A stretch of DNA of 64,000 nucleotides from NCBI RefSeq assembly GCF_042652345.1, contig NZ_JBHSJJ010000008.1:210127-274126 (forward strand), in the 5' to 3' direction. The notes beneath the pieces were generated by a model, which was not told the origin of the DNA, searched no databases, and saw only the letters and a list, made by a program, of their open reading frames with translations. Positions 25,214-34,518 of this stretch are shown here, in pieces; the first letter of the stretch is position 1, and each line of letters begins with the position of its first letter. The position numbers and the translations under genes are program-made. This DNA is from Negadavirga shengliensis. GTDB taxonomy: Bacteria > Bacteroidota > Bacteroidia > Cytophagales > Cyclobacteriaceae.

Positions 25214-26752
25214 ATGGTCGCTAAAACTTTTGGCAGCGCGGTATCCGGTGTGGATGCCAAGCTTATCACCATTGAAGTAAATGTAGGTCAGGGGACCAGT
25301 TTTTATATGGTAGGTCTTCCTGACAGCGCGGTTAAAGAAAGCCAGCAGAGGGTTGAATCTTCCCTCAAATTTTTTGGATACAGAATGCCGAGACAAAAAG
25401 TTGTCATCAATCTGGCCCCTGCGGATATCAGAAAGGAAGGGTCTTCATACGATCTCCCCATTGCCATGGGAATTCTGCAAGCCTCAGAACAGGTGTTTTT
25501 CCCTGCTTTGGAGGATTACATCATTATGGGGGAGCTGGCCTTGGATGGGAGACTCAGGCCTATTAAGGGCGTATTGCCTATAGCCATAGAAGCGAGGAAG
25601 AAGGGATTTAGGGGATTCATACTCCCCATGGAAAATGCCAGAGAAGCTTCTATTGTCAATAACCTTGATATAATAGGTGTGGATACCCTGGAGCAGGCCA
25701 TCCATTTTTTGGAAGGAAAGACGGAGATCGCCCCGATGGTCACCGATACCCGGAACGTGTTTTATGATTCGCTGCAGGATTATGCTTTTGACTTTGCGGA
25801 TGTACAGGGTCAGGAAAACATCAAAAGGGCCATGGAGATCGCAGCCGCCGGCGGCCATAATGTGATCATGATCGGTCCGCCGGGTGCGGGCAAAACGATG
25901 CTCGCAAAAAGGCTGCCGTCTATATTACCTCCATTAAGCCTCCATGAGGCGTTGGAAACCACAAAAATCCATTCCGTAGCGGGGAAGCTGGGGCCGCAGG
26001 ATTCACTGATAGCCCAGCGCCCTTTCCGGTCGCCCCATCATACGATCAGTGACGTGGCATTGGTAGGAGGAGGAGGGAACCCACAGCCTGGAGAAATATC
26101 CCTTTCCCATAATGGAGTACTTTTTTTGGATGAGCTGCCGGAATTCAAAAGAACCGTGCTGGAGGTGATGCGGCAACCTTTGGAAGAAAGAAAAGTGACC
26201 ATATCAAGGGCTAAAGTCTCCGTAGACTTTCCAGCCAACTTCATGTTGATCGCCAGTATGAACCCCTGTCCCTGCGGTTATTATAACCACCCCGAGAAGG
26301 AATGTGTATGTGGGCCGGGAGTGGTTCAAAAATACCTCAATAAGGTCAGCGGACCCTTATTGGATAGAATTGACCTTCATGTGGAGGTCACTCCTGTTAA
26401 ATTTGAGGAAATGACTTCCGATAGAAAATCAGAGTCCAGCAGTTCAATCAGGGAGAGAGTGGCCTTAGCCAGGGAAAATCAGGTGGATAGATTTGCTGAA
26501 AGCCCCGCCATTTATTGCAATGCCATGATGCCTTCCCACATGGTAAAAGAGGTATGCAAAATCAATGCAGCTGGAAAAACATTGTTGAAGACAGCCATGG
26601 AAAGACTGGGCTTGTCCGCCAGAGCATACGACAGAATCTTAAAAGTTTCGCGCACTATCGCGGACCTTGCGGCTTCTGAAGAAATCAAAGTAGAGCACCT
26701 TGCAGAAGCCATCCAATACAGGAGTTTGGACCGGGAAGGATGGGCTGGTTGA
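25214..26752 (+). CDS. YifB/ComM family Mg chelatase-like AAA+ ATPase
   Basis: The 512-residue protein has the family layout. The N-terminal ChlI-like domain (GVDAKLITIEVNVGQGTSFY, then GLPDSAVKESQQRV) is followed by the AAA+ ATPase with Walker A GPPGAGKT and FLDELPEF as Walker B. A cysteine-rich zinc-binding patch (MNPCPCGYYNHPEKECVC) and a C-terminal domain (GLSARAYDRILKVSRTIADL) follow. ComM, the best studied member, is a hexameric helicase that promotes branch migration in natural transformation. That role is known for Vibrio/Acinetobacter and only inferred here. Confidence 0.93.
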   Translation: MVAKTFGSAVSGVDAKLITIEVNVGQGTSFYMVGLPDSAVKESQQRVESSLKFFGYRMPRQKVVINLAPADIRKEGSSYDLPIAMGILQASEQVFFPALEDYIIMGELALDGRLRPIKGVLPIAIEARKKGFRGFILPMENAREASIVNNLDIIGVDTLEQAIHFLEGKTEIAPMVTDTRNVFYDSLQDYAFDFADVQGQENIKRAMEIAAAGGHNVIMIGPPGAGKTMLAKRLPSILPPLSLHEALETTKIHSVAGKLGPQDSLIAQRPFRSPHHTISDVALVGGGGNPQPGEISLSHNGVLFLDELPEFKRTVLEVMRQPLEERKVTISRAKVSVDFPANFMLIASMNPCPCGYYNHPEKECVCGPGVVQKYLNKVSGPLLDRIDLHVEVTPVKFEEMTSDRKSESSSSIRERVALARENQVDRFAESPAIYCNAMMPSHMVKEVCKINAAGKTLLKTAMERLGLSARAYDRILKVSRTIADLAASEEIKVEHLAEAIQYRSLDREGWAG

Positions 26753-26970
26753 GATACGGCAGGAACAAACTGTATTTTTTCTTAAAAATATCCCAGAGGG
26801 TTGGAATAATCCCATAAAATTCTTTTATTAGGTATCAGAAAACCCTACTGCCCTGCTTCACTGGTTGCCGTCATTCATAGAATAATTTCCATCTTCAAAA
26901 ACAACCTGTATGTCCATCAGGAATCAGGTGACCGGCAGTAACGCTCGGGAAATATTAGAAAAGTAATTTT

Positions 26971-27453
26971 ATGTGGTCAAAAGAAAGAAAAATTCAGGAG
27001 GAAATGGAAATGGCCAGTGCTATGTCTGTATTTGCTGCGGGGCTTTGTGTCACGGGGAATATTGAGGCCAACGGAGATATCCGGATTGATGGGAATGTGA
27101 TGGGAGATGTGATGGCGAAAAAGAAGGTGATCATAGGAATGGGCGGGTATATCAAAGGAGATATCCATGCTGCTGAAGTGTGCGTGATGGGGGAGGTTCT
27201 GGGGAATTTTTATGTCAGCGGGCTGGCAAGGTTTTCGGCAGAAGCAAAGGCAAAGGGGTTGATTTATTCGGAGAAAATAGAAATCGAAGCGGGTGCTGAC
27301 ATGGAAGTCTCCCTTCTGAAATTCAAAGACTTGGAAGATGCAAACGCCGGCAAGGAGCTTAAAATCGGCAAATATGGCGACAGGCCTGTCAAAGAACCTG
27401 CCGGGACGGGAGATAAAAAGCCGATACAATCTGATACAATAAAAAGCCGGTGA
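26971..27453 (+). CDS. Bactofilin family cytoskeletal protein
   Basis: The 160-residue protein has the bactofilin (DUF583) beta-helix core with repeating V/I-x-G-x motifs: CVTGNIEANGDIRIDGNVMGDV, KVIIGMGGYIKGDIHAAEVCV, GEVLGNFYVSG. Flanking segments are polar and unstructured, as usual in the family. Bactofilins polymerise without nucleotides and scaffold cell-shape or stalk proteins. No M23 peptidase partner is adjacent. A methionine 11 codons in (MEMASAMSV) is an alternative start. Confidence 0.9.
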   Translation: MWSKERKIQEEMEMASAMSVFAAGLCVTGNIEANGDIRIDGNVMGDVMAKKKVIIGMGGYIKGDIHAAEVCVMGEVLGNFYVSGLARFSAEAKAKGLIYSEKIEIEAGADMEVSLLKFKDLEDANAGKELKIGKYGDRPVKEPAGTGDKKPIQSDTIKSR

Positions 27454-27461
27454 GATCCGGT

Positions 27462-28571
27462 TCAGCTGATTTTTTCAAATGCGCTTTCCATATCACTGAT
27501 AAGGTCCTCGATGTTTTCCAAGCCGACAGAAAGCCGGATAAGATTAGGGAGGGTTTTGGATCCCGGCCCCTCTACTTTGGCCCTCCTTTCAATGAGACTT
27601 TCCACGCCTCCCAGGCTTGTGGCATTGGTGAAATATTGGAGATTGGCGATAAATTGATCTGTTTTATCAGCACTTCCTTTGAACAAGAATGACAGGACTC
27701 CCCCGAAACCTGACATCTGCATTTTGGCGGTGCGGTGGCCGGGATTGGAAGGTAAACCCGGGTAGTAAACTTCATCTATCCTGGGGTGGGATTCCAAAAA
27801 ACCGGCCAGCCGCGTGGCATTTTCTTCATGGCCCTTCATGCGGTACGGAAGGGTTTTTATGCTTCTTACGAGCAGGTAACAGTCGAAAGGAGATGGAACG
27901 GCCCCACCAATGGATTGGATGGTTTTTATTTTTTCCCAGATTTTATTTTCTGTTTTGGTTACCAGGATACCTCCGATCACATCACTGTGTCCCCCTATAA
28001 ATTTCGTATTGCTGTGCATGACCATGTCCGCTCCCCATGCAAGAGGGTTTTGGAATATGGGTGTGGCAAAAGTACTGTCACAGACCACCGGGATATTTTT
28101 CTTATGGGCAATATCCGACAATGCCCTGATGTCGGATATCTGTAAAAGTGGATTGGAAGGTGTTTCTATCCACAACAATCCTGTATGGGGCTTCAGGGAT
28201 TTCTCCACGGTTTCCGGTTGTGTAAGATCCACAAAATCCACGCTGAGCTTGTCTTTGAATACTTCTGTGAGTAGCCGCCTGAGCCCATGGTACATGTCAT
28301 TTGGGGCAATCACGTGGGTTCCTACCGGAAGTGCCTGAAAAACCGCCATACCGGCGGCGTTGCCGGAAGAAAATGCGGCTGCATCGGCTCCCGTTTCCAG
28401 CGAAGCCATCACTTTTTCAAGAGATTCTCTGTTGGGGTTTTCCAGCCTGCTATAGACCATGGACCCCTCATGATGCATAAAAGTGGTGGAAAGGGTAATG
28501 GGTTGGATTACGGGCTTCCTGGAATCCGTGATTTGGTTGCCGGCATGTATGGCCAAAGTTTCTGTTTTCAT
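27462..28571 (-). CDS. Trans-sulfuration family PLP enzyme (cystathionine gamma-synthase/lyase-like)
   Basis: The 369-residue fold-type I PLP enzyme begins ETLAIHAGNQITDSRKPVIQ and has SRLENPNRESLEKVMASLE, the substrate-binding IETPSNPLLQISDI and the PLP lysine in MHSNTKFIGGHSDVIGG. This defines the Cys/Met metabolism family (cystathionine gamma-synthase, gamma-lyase, methionine gamma-lyase). The subtype is uncertain. It converges with the bactofilin gene, only 8 bp between stop codons. Confidence 0.88.
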   Translation of the reverse strand: MKTETLAIHAGNQITDSRKPVIQPITLSTTFMHHEGSMVYSRLENPNRESLEKVMASLETGADAAAFSSGNAAGMAVFQALPVGTHVIAPNDMYHGLRRLLTEVFKDKLSVDFVDLTQPETVEKSLKPHTGLLWIETPSNPLLQISDIRALSDIAHKKNIPVVCDSTFATPIFQNPLAWGADMVMHSNTKFIGGHSDVIGGILVTKTENKIWEKIKTIQSIGGAVPSPFDCYLLVRSIKTLPYRMKGHEENATRLAGFLESHPRIDEVYYPGLPSNPGHRTAKMQMSGFGGVLSFLFKGSADKTDQFIANLQYFTNATSLGGVESLIERRAKVEGPGSKTLPNLIRLSVGLENIEDLISDMESAFEKIS

Positions 28572-28632
28572 AATGAATACGTTTTTGTATAAAAATAGAG
28601 AAAAATAGGAGTTTGTCCCTTTCAGGCATCAA

Positions 28633-28740
28633 TTAAATGATACGGGCAGCGATGATGATAGAAGCAATCAGCAAAAGCAAGGCCACGAAGTCTGCGATTC
28701 TTCTGATGGCAAGGAAAAGTAATTTTCTTTGTTTTTGCAT
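28633..28740 (-). CDS. Candidate small hydrophobic protein (35 aa)
   Basis: An ATG at 28740 opens a 35-codon frame (MQKQRKLLFLAIRRIADFVA, then LLLLIASIIIAARII) ending at TAA. It has a basic N-terminus followed by a single hydrophobic helix. It lies 14 bp downstream of the ferric-reductase-like gene on the same strand, a position typical of small membrane subunits. No family known to me; it could be chance in an untranslated leader. Confidence 0.4.
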   Translation of the reverse strand: MQKQRKLLFLAIRRIADFVALLLLIASIIIAARII

Positions 28741-28754
28741 GATTTTGCTATTAT

Positions 28755-30062
28755 TTATACCATTTCAAATCTTTCCGCATATATGTTTCTCCAATCTATT
28801 CCTTTGTTTCTCAGGGCCAATTCTGCCACATCCATCATAATTTCCGGTCCGCAAATAAAATAATCATAGCTGTTGACTTCCTCCGGGAGGTATTTTCCGA
28901 TAAGCTCTTTTGATATCAAGCCTTTTTCCCCTTCCCAGGATGCATGCGGTTTTTCCAGCACGTGGATTACTTTTAAGTGGATCATGGATTGAAGGTTTTC
29001 CAGTTTTTCCCTGAAAGGGATTTTCTCCCAATTTTCATTGCCATAGATCAGCGTACATTTTCTGAAATCCTTTTTGTCTTTCAATGTTTCCAGTATACTG
29101 ATAGCGGGAGTTATGCCAATCCCTCCCATGATAAGAAAGCAAGGTTTGTCTTTCAGGGTAAACGACCCATAGGGCCCCTCCAAAAAAGCCCTGCATCCCG
29201 GTTCCAGCTTTTTCCAGGCGGAGGTAAAATCCCCCAAGGCTTTGGCAGTGAGTTTTATTTCAGGGTCTTCTGTGCTGGAAGAGATAGAAAAAGGATGCTG
29301 TTGCAAGGAAAACGGCGAATTTTTGATGGTGATCCACACAAACTGCCCCGGTTGGAAGGATAACCTTTCCTGTTGGTGAGGGACTAGAGAAAGGGTATAA
29401 CAGGAGTCACGTTGCTCAACGACTTCTTTGATAAAATAGGCTCTCTTTTTGTTTTTGTACGGCCTGATAAGCCGGGTATGGGCCAGCAAATAAGCCAGCG
29501 TTCCAAAAAACAATACAAAGAGGATTTTTTTCCATAAAGGCTCCATATAATGGCCCACTTGGAAAGCATGGGTGATTCCTATAAAGATCATGAAAAACGC
29601 GAGAACCCCGTGGCCCAACCGCCATAATTCATAACTCATACCAAAACTCAATCTCCACAGACTGGTGGCAATGAGCAGGATCATCGCTACTGTTACTGCC
29701 GATAAGGCAAGTGCCCTGAGAAGATTTTCTGTAGGATCAAAATAAGAAATGAATTCCTGGTCAGCCAGAAGCAGCGTCGCCGGATGGGCCAAACAGAAAA
29801 CAACGCCTATAATGCCCAATTCTTTGTGAAACTGAATGAGGTTGTCCACACCAAATGCCGGGGCCACGCTAACAAACCTTCCGGAGAACAAAAATTGCAA
29901 ACCGGAAATGGAAAGCCCCAAAAAGCCCAGCACAACCCCGGTTTCCAGCAGGAACCCTCTATAATCAGGTAATTTACCCCCATATCCGATAACTACGGGG
30001 ATCAGGGCTATTATAAAATAAAGGATTAACCAAAAAAATCCTCTTCTATAACCATATCTCAT
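28755..30062 (-). CDS. Ferric-reductase-like transmembrane flavoprotein
   Basis: The 435-residue protein combines six transmembrane helices with heme-ligand histidines (FHKELGIIGVVFCLAHP; WRLGHGVLAFFMIFIGITHAFQ) and a C-terminal FAD/NAD(P)H reductase. The FAD site is HPFSISSS, and the nucleotide sites are FLIMGGIGITPAISIL and FICGPEIMM. Electrons from NAD(P)H pass across the membrane to heme, as in ferric reductases and NADPH oxidases. The acceptor is unknown. A 35-codon hydrophobic frame follows directly. Confidence 0.88.
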   Translation of the reverse strand: MRYGYRRGFFWLILYFIIALIPVVIGYGGKLPDYRGFLLETGVVLGFLGLSISGLQFLFSGRFVSVAPAFGVDNLIQFHKELGIIGVVFCLAHPATLLLADQEFISYFDPTENLLRALALSAVTVAMILLIATSLWRLSFGMSYELWRLGHGVLAFFMIFIGITHAFQVGHYMEPLWKKILFVLFFGTLAYLLAHTRLIRPYKNKKRAYFIKEVVEQRDSCYTLSLVPHQQERLSFQPGQFVWITIKNSPFSLQQHPFSISSSTEDPEIKLTAKALGDFTSAWKKLEPGCRAFLEGPYGSFTLKDKPCFLIMGGIGITPAISILETLKDKKDFRKCTLIYGNENWEKIPFREKLENLQSMIHLKVIHVLEKPHASWEGEKGLISKELIGKYLPEEVNSYDYFICGPEIMMDVAELALRNKGIDWRNIYAERFEMV

Positions 30063-30134
30063 AAAAAGACATCAAGACGGTTCTTGATTTTTGGAAGTCA
30101 GGAACCAGTCGGTTATTGTGAAAACATGGGTGAA

Positions 30135-30614
30135 TTACCTGATCCTGTCCACTGAACGGACCAGCATCTCATCTTTTCTGATGAACCTGTTGGCAATGAT
30201 ATTCATGATGAGCGCAAAAATGATGCTATAAAAACCGATGACATATGCCCCGCTTACTTTTGGGTTGAAATCCAGGTTCGCCTGATAGCTCACAAAAACA
30301 GCAAGCCCCAGGGTCGTTCCCATTACCAAGGCATTTATCATGTTGAGGAACAGCTGTCTCTTTCTGTTTCTGTACTGCATAAGGCTATAAAGGGCCAGTA
30401 TTCCGGCGGCGATGGCCAATATGCCTATGTAATAATTTCCGGATTTCGATATGATTTCCCCATCAGGGACGCTTTTGACGGTCAGGTACCATGCGGTGAG
30501 GTCCATGGCTTGGGTTTGGCCAGGATTTACCTGAAACCATATGGGAAGGAAAACTACAGCGACCATGGCCAATGCCACTAAAAACAGGAAAATACTCTGA
30601 ACACGTTGTATCAT
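30135..30614 (-). CDS. DUF4293 family membrane protein
   Basis: The 159-residue protein has four hydrophobic helices (about 6-25, 60-79, 92-110, 122-142) and begins MIQRVQSIFLFLVALAMVAV, matching the Bacteroidota-specific DUF4293 family. Function unknown. It is divergent from truA, the usual position in this phylum. Confidence 0.85.
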   Translation of the reverse strand: MIQRVQSIFLFLVALAMVAVVFLPIWFQVNPGQTQAMDLTAWYLTVKSVPDGEIISKSGNYYIGILAIAAGILALYSLMQYRNRKRQLFLNMINALVMGTTLGLAVFVSYQANLDFNPKVSGAYVIGFYSIIFALIMNIIANRFIRKDEMLVRSVDRIR

Positions 30615-30700
30615 AATTTATAACTTTTGACAAATAAAACGGGTTATTTGATTTTTCGCAAGGAATAGTTGAAATGGCATTTTAATTTTGGACATAATCC

Positions 30701-30708
30701 TATCTTTG
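30701..30708 (+). promoter_or_regulatory. -7 element for truA
   Basis: TATCTTTG matches TAnnTTTG and lies 9 bp before the ATG at 30717. If used, the transcript starts close to the coding region. That excludes the in-frame start at 30669 and implies a very short leader. No good -33 box is visible. Confidence 0.45.
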
Positions 30709-30716
30709 TGACCATC

Positions 30717-31472
30717 ATGACTCATATGCGCAGATATTTTCTGGAAGTGGCCTATCAGGGTACCCGCTATCATGGCTGGCAGATCCAACAGAATGCCAGG
30801 TCAGTTCAGGAAGAGATACAAAATGCACTTTCCACTTTGTTGAGGTGTAGCATAGCAACGATGGGAAGCGGCAGGACAGATACAGGTGTTCATGCGCTGC
30901 AACAATTTTTACATTTTGATTATGGGGGAGAAATAGTGGGCGGAGACTTCATTAAGCGGATCAACGCCATATTGCCCCATGATATTGCCGTTTTGGATTT
31001 GCGGAAGGTAGTGCCGGAAGCCCATGCGAGATTTGATGCCCTGGCAAGGAAATATGAGTACCACATGGTCGCAAGAAAAGACCCTTTCTCCAAAAACCTG
31101 GCCTGGCACTGTTTTTACGAACTGGATGTGGAAGCGATGGACAAGGCTGCGGCCCTGCTCATGGAATACCGGGATTTTGAATGCTTCAGCAAGATGAAGA
31201 CAGAAGTCAACCATTTCCATTGTGAAATAAAAGAGGCCTTTTGGGAACAAAATGAGGGCAGAATGATATTTCATATTATGGCCAACCGGTTTTTGAGAGG
31301 GATGGTGCGGGCGGTTGTAGGAACCCTGGTAGAGATCGGCAGAGGAAAAATGGAAGTGGAGGGAATCAGGGAAGTGATAGAGAGCCGGAGCAGGTCTAAA
31401 GCGGGACCTTCTGTTCCTCCAGACGGGTTGTATTTGAGTCAGGTAATTTATCCACAACGGATTTTTGTATAA
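30717..31472 (+). CDS. truA: tRNA pseudouridine(38-40) synthase TruA
   Basis: The protein begins MTHMRRYFLEVAYQGTRYHG and has the catalytic aspartate in GSGRTDTGVHALQQ, ARFDALARKYEYH, and the C-terminal FLRGMVRAVVGTLVEIGRG. TruA pseudouridylates the tRNA anticodon arm. The start at 30717 (or 30726) is preferred over 30669 because of the promoter element between them. It is followed after 12 bp by the ABC exporter gene. Confidence 0.93.
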   Translation: MTHMRRYFLEVAYQGTRYHGWQIQQNARSVQEEIQNALSTLLRCSIATMGSGRTDTGVHALQQFLHFDYGGEIVGGDFIKRINAILPHDIAVLDLRKVVPEAHARFDALARKYEYHMVARKDPFSKNLAWHCFYELDVEAMDKAAALLMEYRDFECFSKMKTEVNHFHCEIKEAFWEQNEGRMIFHIMANRFLRGMVRAVVGTLVEIGRGKMEVEGIREVIESRSRSKAGPSVPPDGLYLSQVIYPQRIFV

Positions 31473-31484
31473 AAAGACACAGTT

Positions 31485-33260
31485 TTGGGTTTAGAAAAAG
31501 AAAATGTGAAAAGCGGGGATATTTTGGATCTCCGGGTGCTTAGGAAACTTTATGAGTTTGTCAGCCCATACAAATTCAGGTTTTATTTCCTGGTATTTTT
31601 GACTGTGGCCCTTGCGGTGCTTGCCCCGACCAGGCCTCTGTTTATCCAAATTGCCATAGATGATTACGTGGCGGTCGGAGATAGGCAGGGATTGCTGTGG
31701 ATGATTTACCTGCTTATCGGTTTGATGGTCCTTCACTCCGTCGTCCAGTTTGCCCATACGTATCTGTCAGGCTGGCTTGGTCAGGTGATCATCCGTGATA
31801 TCCGGGTAAAGCTTTATAAACATTTGTTAAAGATGCGCCTGAAGTTTTTTGATAACACTCCTATCGGAAGGCTGGTGACCCGTAATATTTCTGATGTGGA
31901 GACTTTGTCAGATGTATTCAGTGAGGGCTTGGCCGCGATCATAGGCGACTTGTTGCAACTGGTCTCGATCTTGCTGGTGATGTTTTTAGTGGATTGGAAA
32001 TTGACGCTGGTGAGCCTCTGCACGTTGCCTTTACTGATCATTTCCACTTATATTTTTAAAGAAAAAGTAAAGGTGGCATTCAATGATGTGAGAAATGCCG
32101 TATCCAATTTAAATGCGTTCCTGCAGGAACACATTACGGGGATGAGTATCATTCAGATATTCAACCGGGAAAAAAGGGAGTATGAAAAGTTCAAAAACAT
32201 CAATAAAGAACACCGAAAAGCCCATTTAAAATCGGTACTTTATTATTCCATCTATTATCCCGTGGCGGAAATCATCCAAGCAATAGGTATTGGATTGGTT
32301 GTATGGTATGGTGCCACAGGGGTTTTTGATTTGGATATCAAGGTGGGTGTATTGATTTCATTTATCATGTATCTGCAATTGTTCTTCAGACCAATAAGGA
32401 TGTTAGCGGACCGGTTCAATACGTTACAAATGGGTGTGGTGAGTTCATCAAGAATTTTTAAATTATTGGAGAATAAAGATCAGATCCCCAATGAAGGCAA
32501 GTTTGCTCCCGAAAAAATCCAGGGAAACATACAATTCCAGAACGTATGGTTTGCCTATGACAAGGAAGAGTGGGTACTGAAAGACATTAATTTTGAGGTA
32601 AAGCATGGGGAGACCATTGCGCTGGTCGGCGCCACGGGTGCAGGAAAATCTTCCATCATCAACCTTATCAGCAGGTTTTATGACATCAACAGCGGCAGTA
32701 TAAAAGTGGATGGTACGGATGTCAAAGATTATGAACTGTCCACCTTGAGAAAACATGTAGGTGTGGTTTTGCAGGATGTTTTTTTGTTTTCAGATACCAT
32801 ATACCGTAACATTACTATGGGAAATCCCGCTATCACGAAAGAACAGGTTCACTATGCTGCTGAGCTTGTTGGGGCGGGGAGATTCATAGAAAAATTGCCT
32901 GGCGGGCTTGATTATGACGTTAAGGAAAGAGGGGCGACTTTGTCGGTAGGACAGCGGCAGCTGGTTTCTTTTGTCAGGGCAATGGTCTATAACCCTGAAA
33001 TTATTATACTGGACGAAGCCACTTCTTCAGTGGATACCGAAACTGAAGAACTGATCCAAAAAGCCATTGAGAAAATGATGCAGGGCAGGACGTCAATCAT
33101 TATCGCACATCGGCTTTCCACCATTCAAAAAGCGGATAAGATCATTGTATTGCATCAGGGGGAGATAAAAGAAATCGGTACCCATGAGGAATTGTTGAGG
33201 CAGGATGGGTATTATGCCCAGTTACATCAGATGCAGCTGAAATCCATGGTGATAGGATAA
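31485..33260 (+). CDS. ABC exporter with fused membrane and ATPase domains
   Basis: The 591-residue half-transporter has six transmembrane helices (FYFLVFLTVALAVL onward) and an ATPase with Walker A GATGAGKSS, LQDVFLFSDT, the signature LSVGQRQLVSFVRA (LSVGQ in place of LSGGQ), Walker B IIILDEATSSVD and IAHRLST. The only upstream start is TTG at 31485; the next ATG lies inside the membrane domain. The LSVGQ signature is common in MdlB/LmrA-type exporters that pair with a second subunit. It shares the truA transcript. Confidence 0.88.
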   Translation: MGLEKENVKSGDILDLRVLRKLYEFVSPYKFRFYFLVFLTVALAVLAPTRPLFIQIAIDDYVAVGDRQGLLWMIYLLIGLMVLHSVVQFAHTYLSGWLGQVIIRDIRVKLYKHLLKMRLKFFDNTPIGRLVTRNISDVETLSDVFSEGLAAIIGDLLQLVSILLVMFLVDWKLTLVSLCTLPLLIISTYIFKEKVKVAFNDVRNAVSNLNAFLQEHITGMSIIQIFNREKREYEKFKNINKEHRKAHLKSVLYYSIYYPVAEIIQAIGIGLVVWYGATGVFDLDIKVGVLISFIMYLQLFFRPIRMLADRFNTLQMGVVSSSRIFKLLENKDQIPNEGKFAPEKIQGNIQFQNVWFAYDKEEWVLKDINFEVKHGETIALVGATGAGKSSIINLISRFYDINSGSIKVDGTDVKDYELSTLRKHVGVVLQDVFLFSDTIYRNITMGNPAITKEQVHYAAELVGAGRFIEKLPGGLDYDVKERGATLSVGQRQLVSFVRAMVYNPEIIILDEATSSVDTETEELIQKAIEKMMQGRTSIIIAHRLSTIQKADKIIVLHQGEIKEIGTHEELLRQDGYYAQLHQMQLKSMVIG

Positions 33261-33325
33261 TTTCGAAAAAGTTTCAGCTACTCTTCGCAACACGGGGGAG
33301 GTAGTATCCGTTCGTAAACCAAGTT

Positions 33326-33937
33326 ATGGAAAATCTACTGAAGAATTTAATGAAACCATTGGTGTTTTTTATTTTACTCATGGCGCCACTGGCCGCCTTG
33401 GCCCAGCAACATCATCTGGGCATAAGGGCAGGCGAGCCTTTTGCCATTACGTATAAGACTTTTCTTGACGAGCAGTTTTCGGCTGAGGCCATGGTAGGAA
33501 GAGGTGGCCCTAACAGTACACAATATTATAGGAGGGCCTTTGAAAACAGCAGGCCGGTTAGTTCTGCCATATATACTGGTCAAAGCACCTCAGACGCATT
33601 ATCCCTTCATGCCAGACTGGCTTACAATGAGGATATCAGCTCGGAATTCAATATCACCGAGGGGCAGCTTTTTGGGTATGCAGGAGTGGGTGCAATGCTG
33701 AGGAGTGTGCGGGTAAATTACGTATACCACACCCCAAGCCCTACCACAGAGGGGCAATTCAGAAATGATCACCGGACCAACATCGATTTTGGACCGGAAG
33801 CATTTATCGGGTCAGAGTATTATTTTGAGGATTTCCCTATCAGCGTGTTTGCGGAGGTGGGCATGTTTTTGGAGGTTGTGGACAGACCGGGCCATATCAA
33901 ACTTCTGGGAGGTATAGGCGCCAGGTATTTATTTTGA
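33326..33937 (+). CDS. Secreted outer-membrane-barrel-like protein
   Basis: The 203-residue protein has a signal peptide (FFILLMAPLAALAQ). The mature part is glycine- and aromatic-rich strand sequence ending in YLF, typical of small eight-stranded outer-membrane barrels (LGIRAGEPFAITYKTFL, FGYAGVGAMLRSVRVNY, HIKLLGGIGARYLF). Function unknown. It overlaps the next gene by 4 bp (ATGA), so the two are co-translated. Confidence 0.65.
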   Translation: MENLLKNLMKPLVFFILLMAPLAALAQQHHLGIRAGEPFAITYKTFLDEQFSAEAMVGRGGPNSTQYYRRAFENSRPVSSAIYTGQSTSDALSLHARLAYNEDISSEFNITEGQLFGYAGVGAMLRSVRVNYVYHTPSPTTEGQFRNDHRTNIDFGPEAFIGSEYYFEDFPISVFAEVGMFLEVVDRPGHIKLLGGIGARYLF

Positions 33938-34452
33938 AGATGAAGAGGACAGGAATACTTCTCGCCATAGTTGTTTTTGGAGGGTTAATGTTGCTTATTT
34001 ATGGTTTTATGGGGGGATTTAAAGAAGTGGAGATCAGCCTGGAGAACTGTACAACGATCCGTCTTATGGGTGTGGACTATCACGGTACGCCACAGGATAA
34101 AGCACTTGGAGCTGCATTTAGGAAGGTGGAAGCTGCTGGATCTGAAGACAATCCTCTCCACACCGTATATTTTGTGGAGCCGGCGGGGAAAAGAGATACG
34201 CTCCATGTGTTTGTGGGAGTAGAAGCAAACGGTGCTTTAAATGATAAATCAGAATGGGATACCATCAGTTTTAGTTGTAATCAAGCAGTTTTGGCGACCA
34301 TAGAGGCCCACAGGTTGGTGATGCCGGGGCCTGAAAATGTCAAAGAAAAGATGGCTGTTTTTGCCAGAGAGAACGGAGTTGAATTGCAGGGAATATATAT
34401 TGACAAGATAATTGCTTCGGATAAGGTGGAAATATGGGCGCCTGTAAAATAA
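33934..34452 (+). CDS. Membrane-anchored protein of unknown function
   Basis: The 172-residue protein has one N-terminal transmembrane helix (about 7-25) followed by a soluble alpha/beta domain of about 145 residues. The pattern EISLENCTTIRLMGVDYHGT, then FVGVEANGALNDKSEWD, resembles the GyrI/BTG-like ligand-binding fold, but only weakly. It overlaps the barrel gene by 4 bp. Confidence 0.6.
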   Translation: MKMKRTGILLAIVVFGGLMLLIYGFMGGFKEVEISLENCTTIRLMGVDYHGTPQDKALGAAFRKVEAAGSEDNPLHTVYFVEPAGKRDTLHVFVGVEANGALNDKSEWDTISFSCNQAVLATIEAHRLVMPGPENVKEKMAVFARENGVELQGIYIDKIIASDKVEIWAPVK

Positions 34453-34518
34453 ACGTTGGTATGATTTTTAGTGGATGACATTGCGTAAATATGTAGCACG
34501 AAAATAAAATTGGATATT

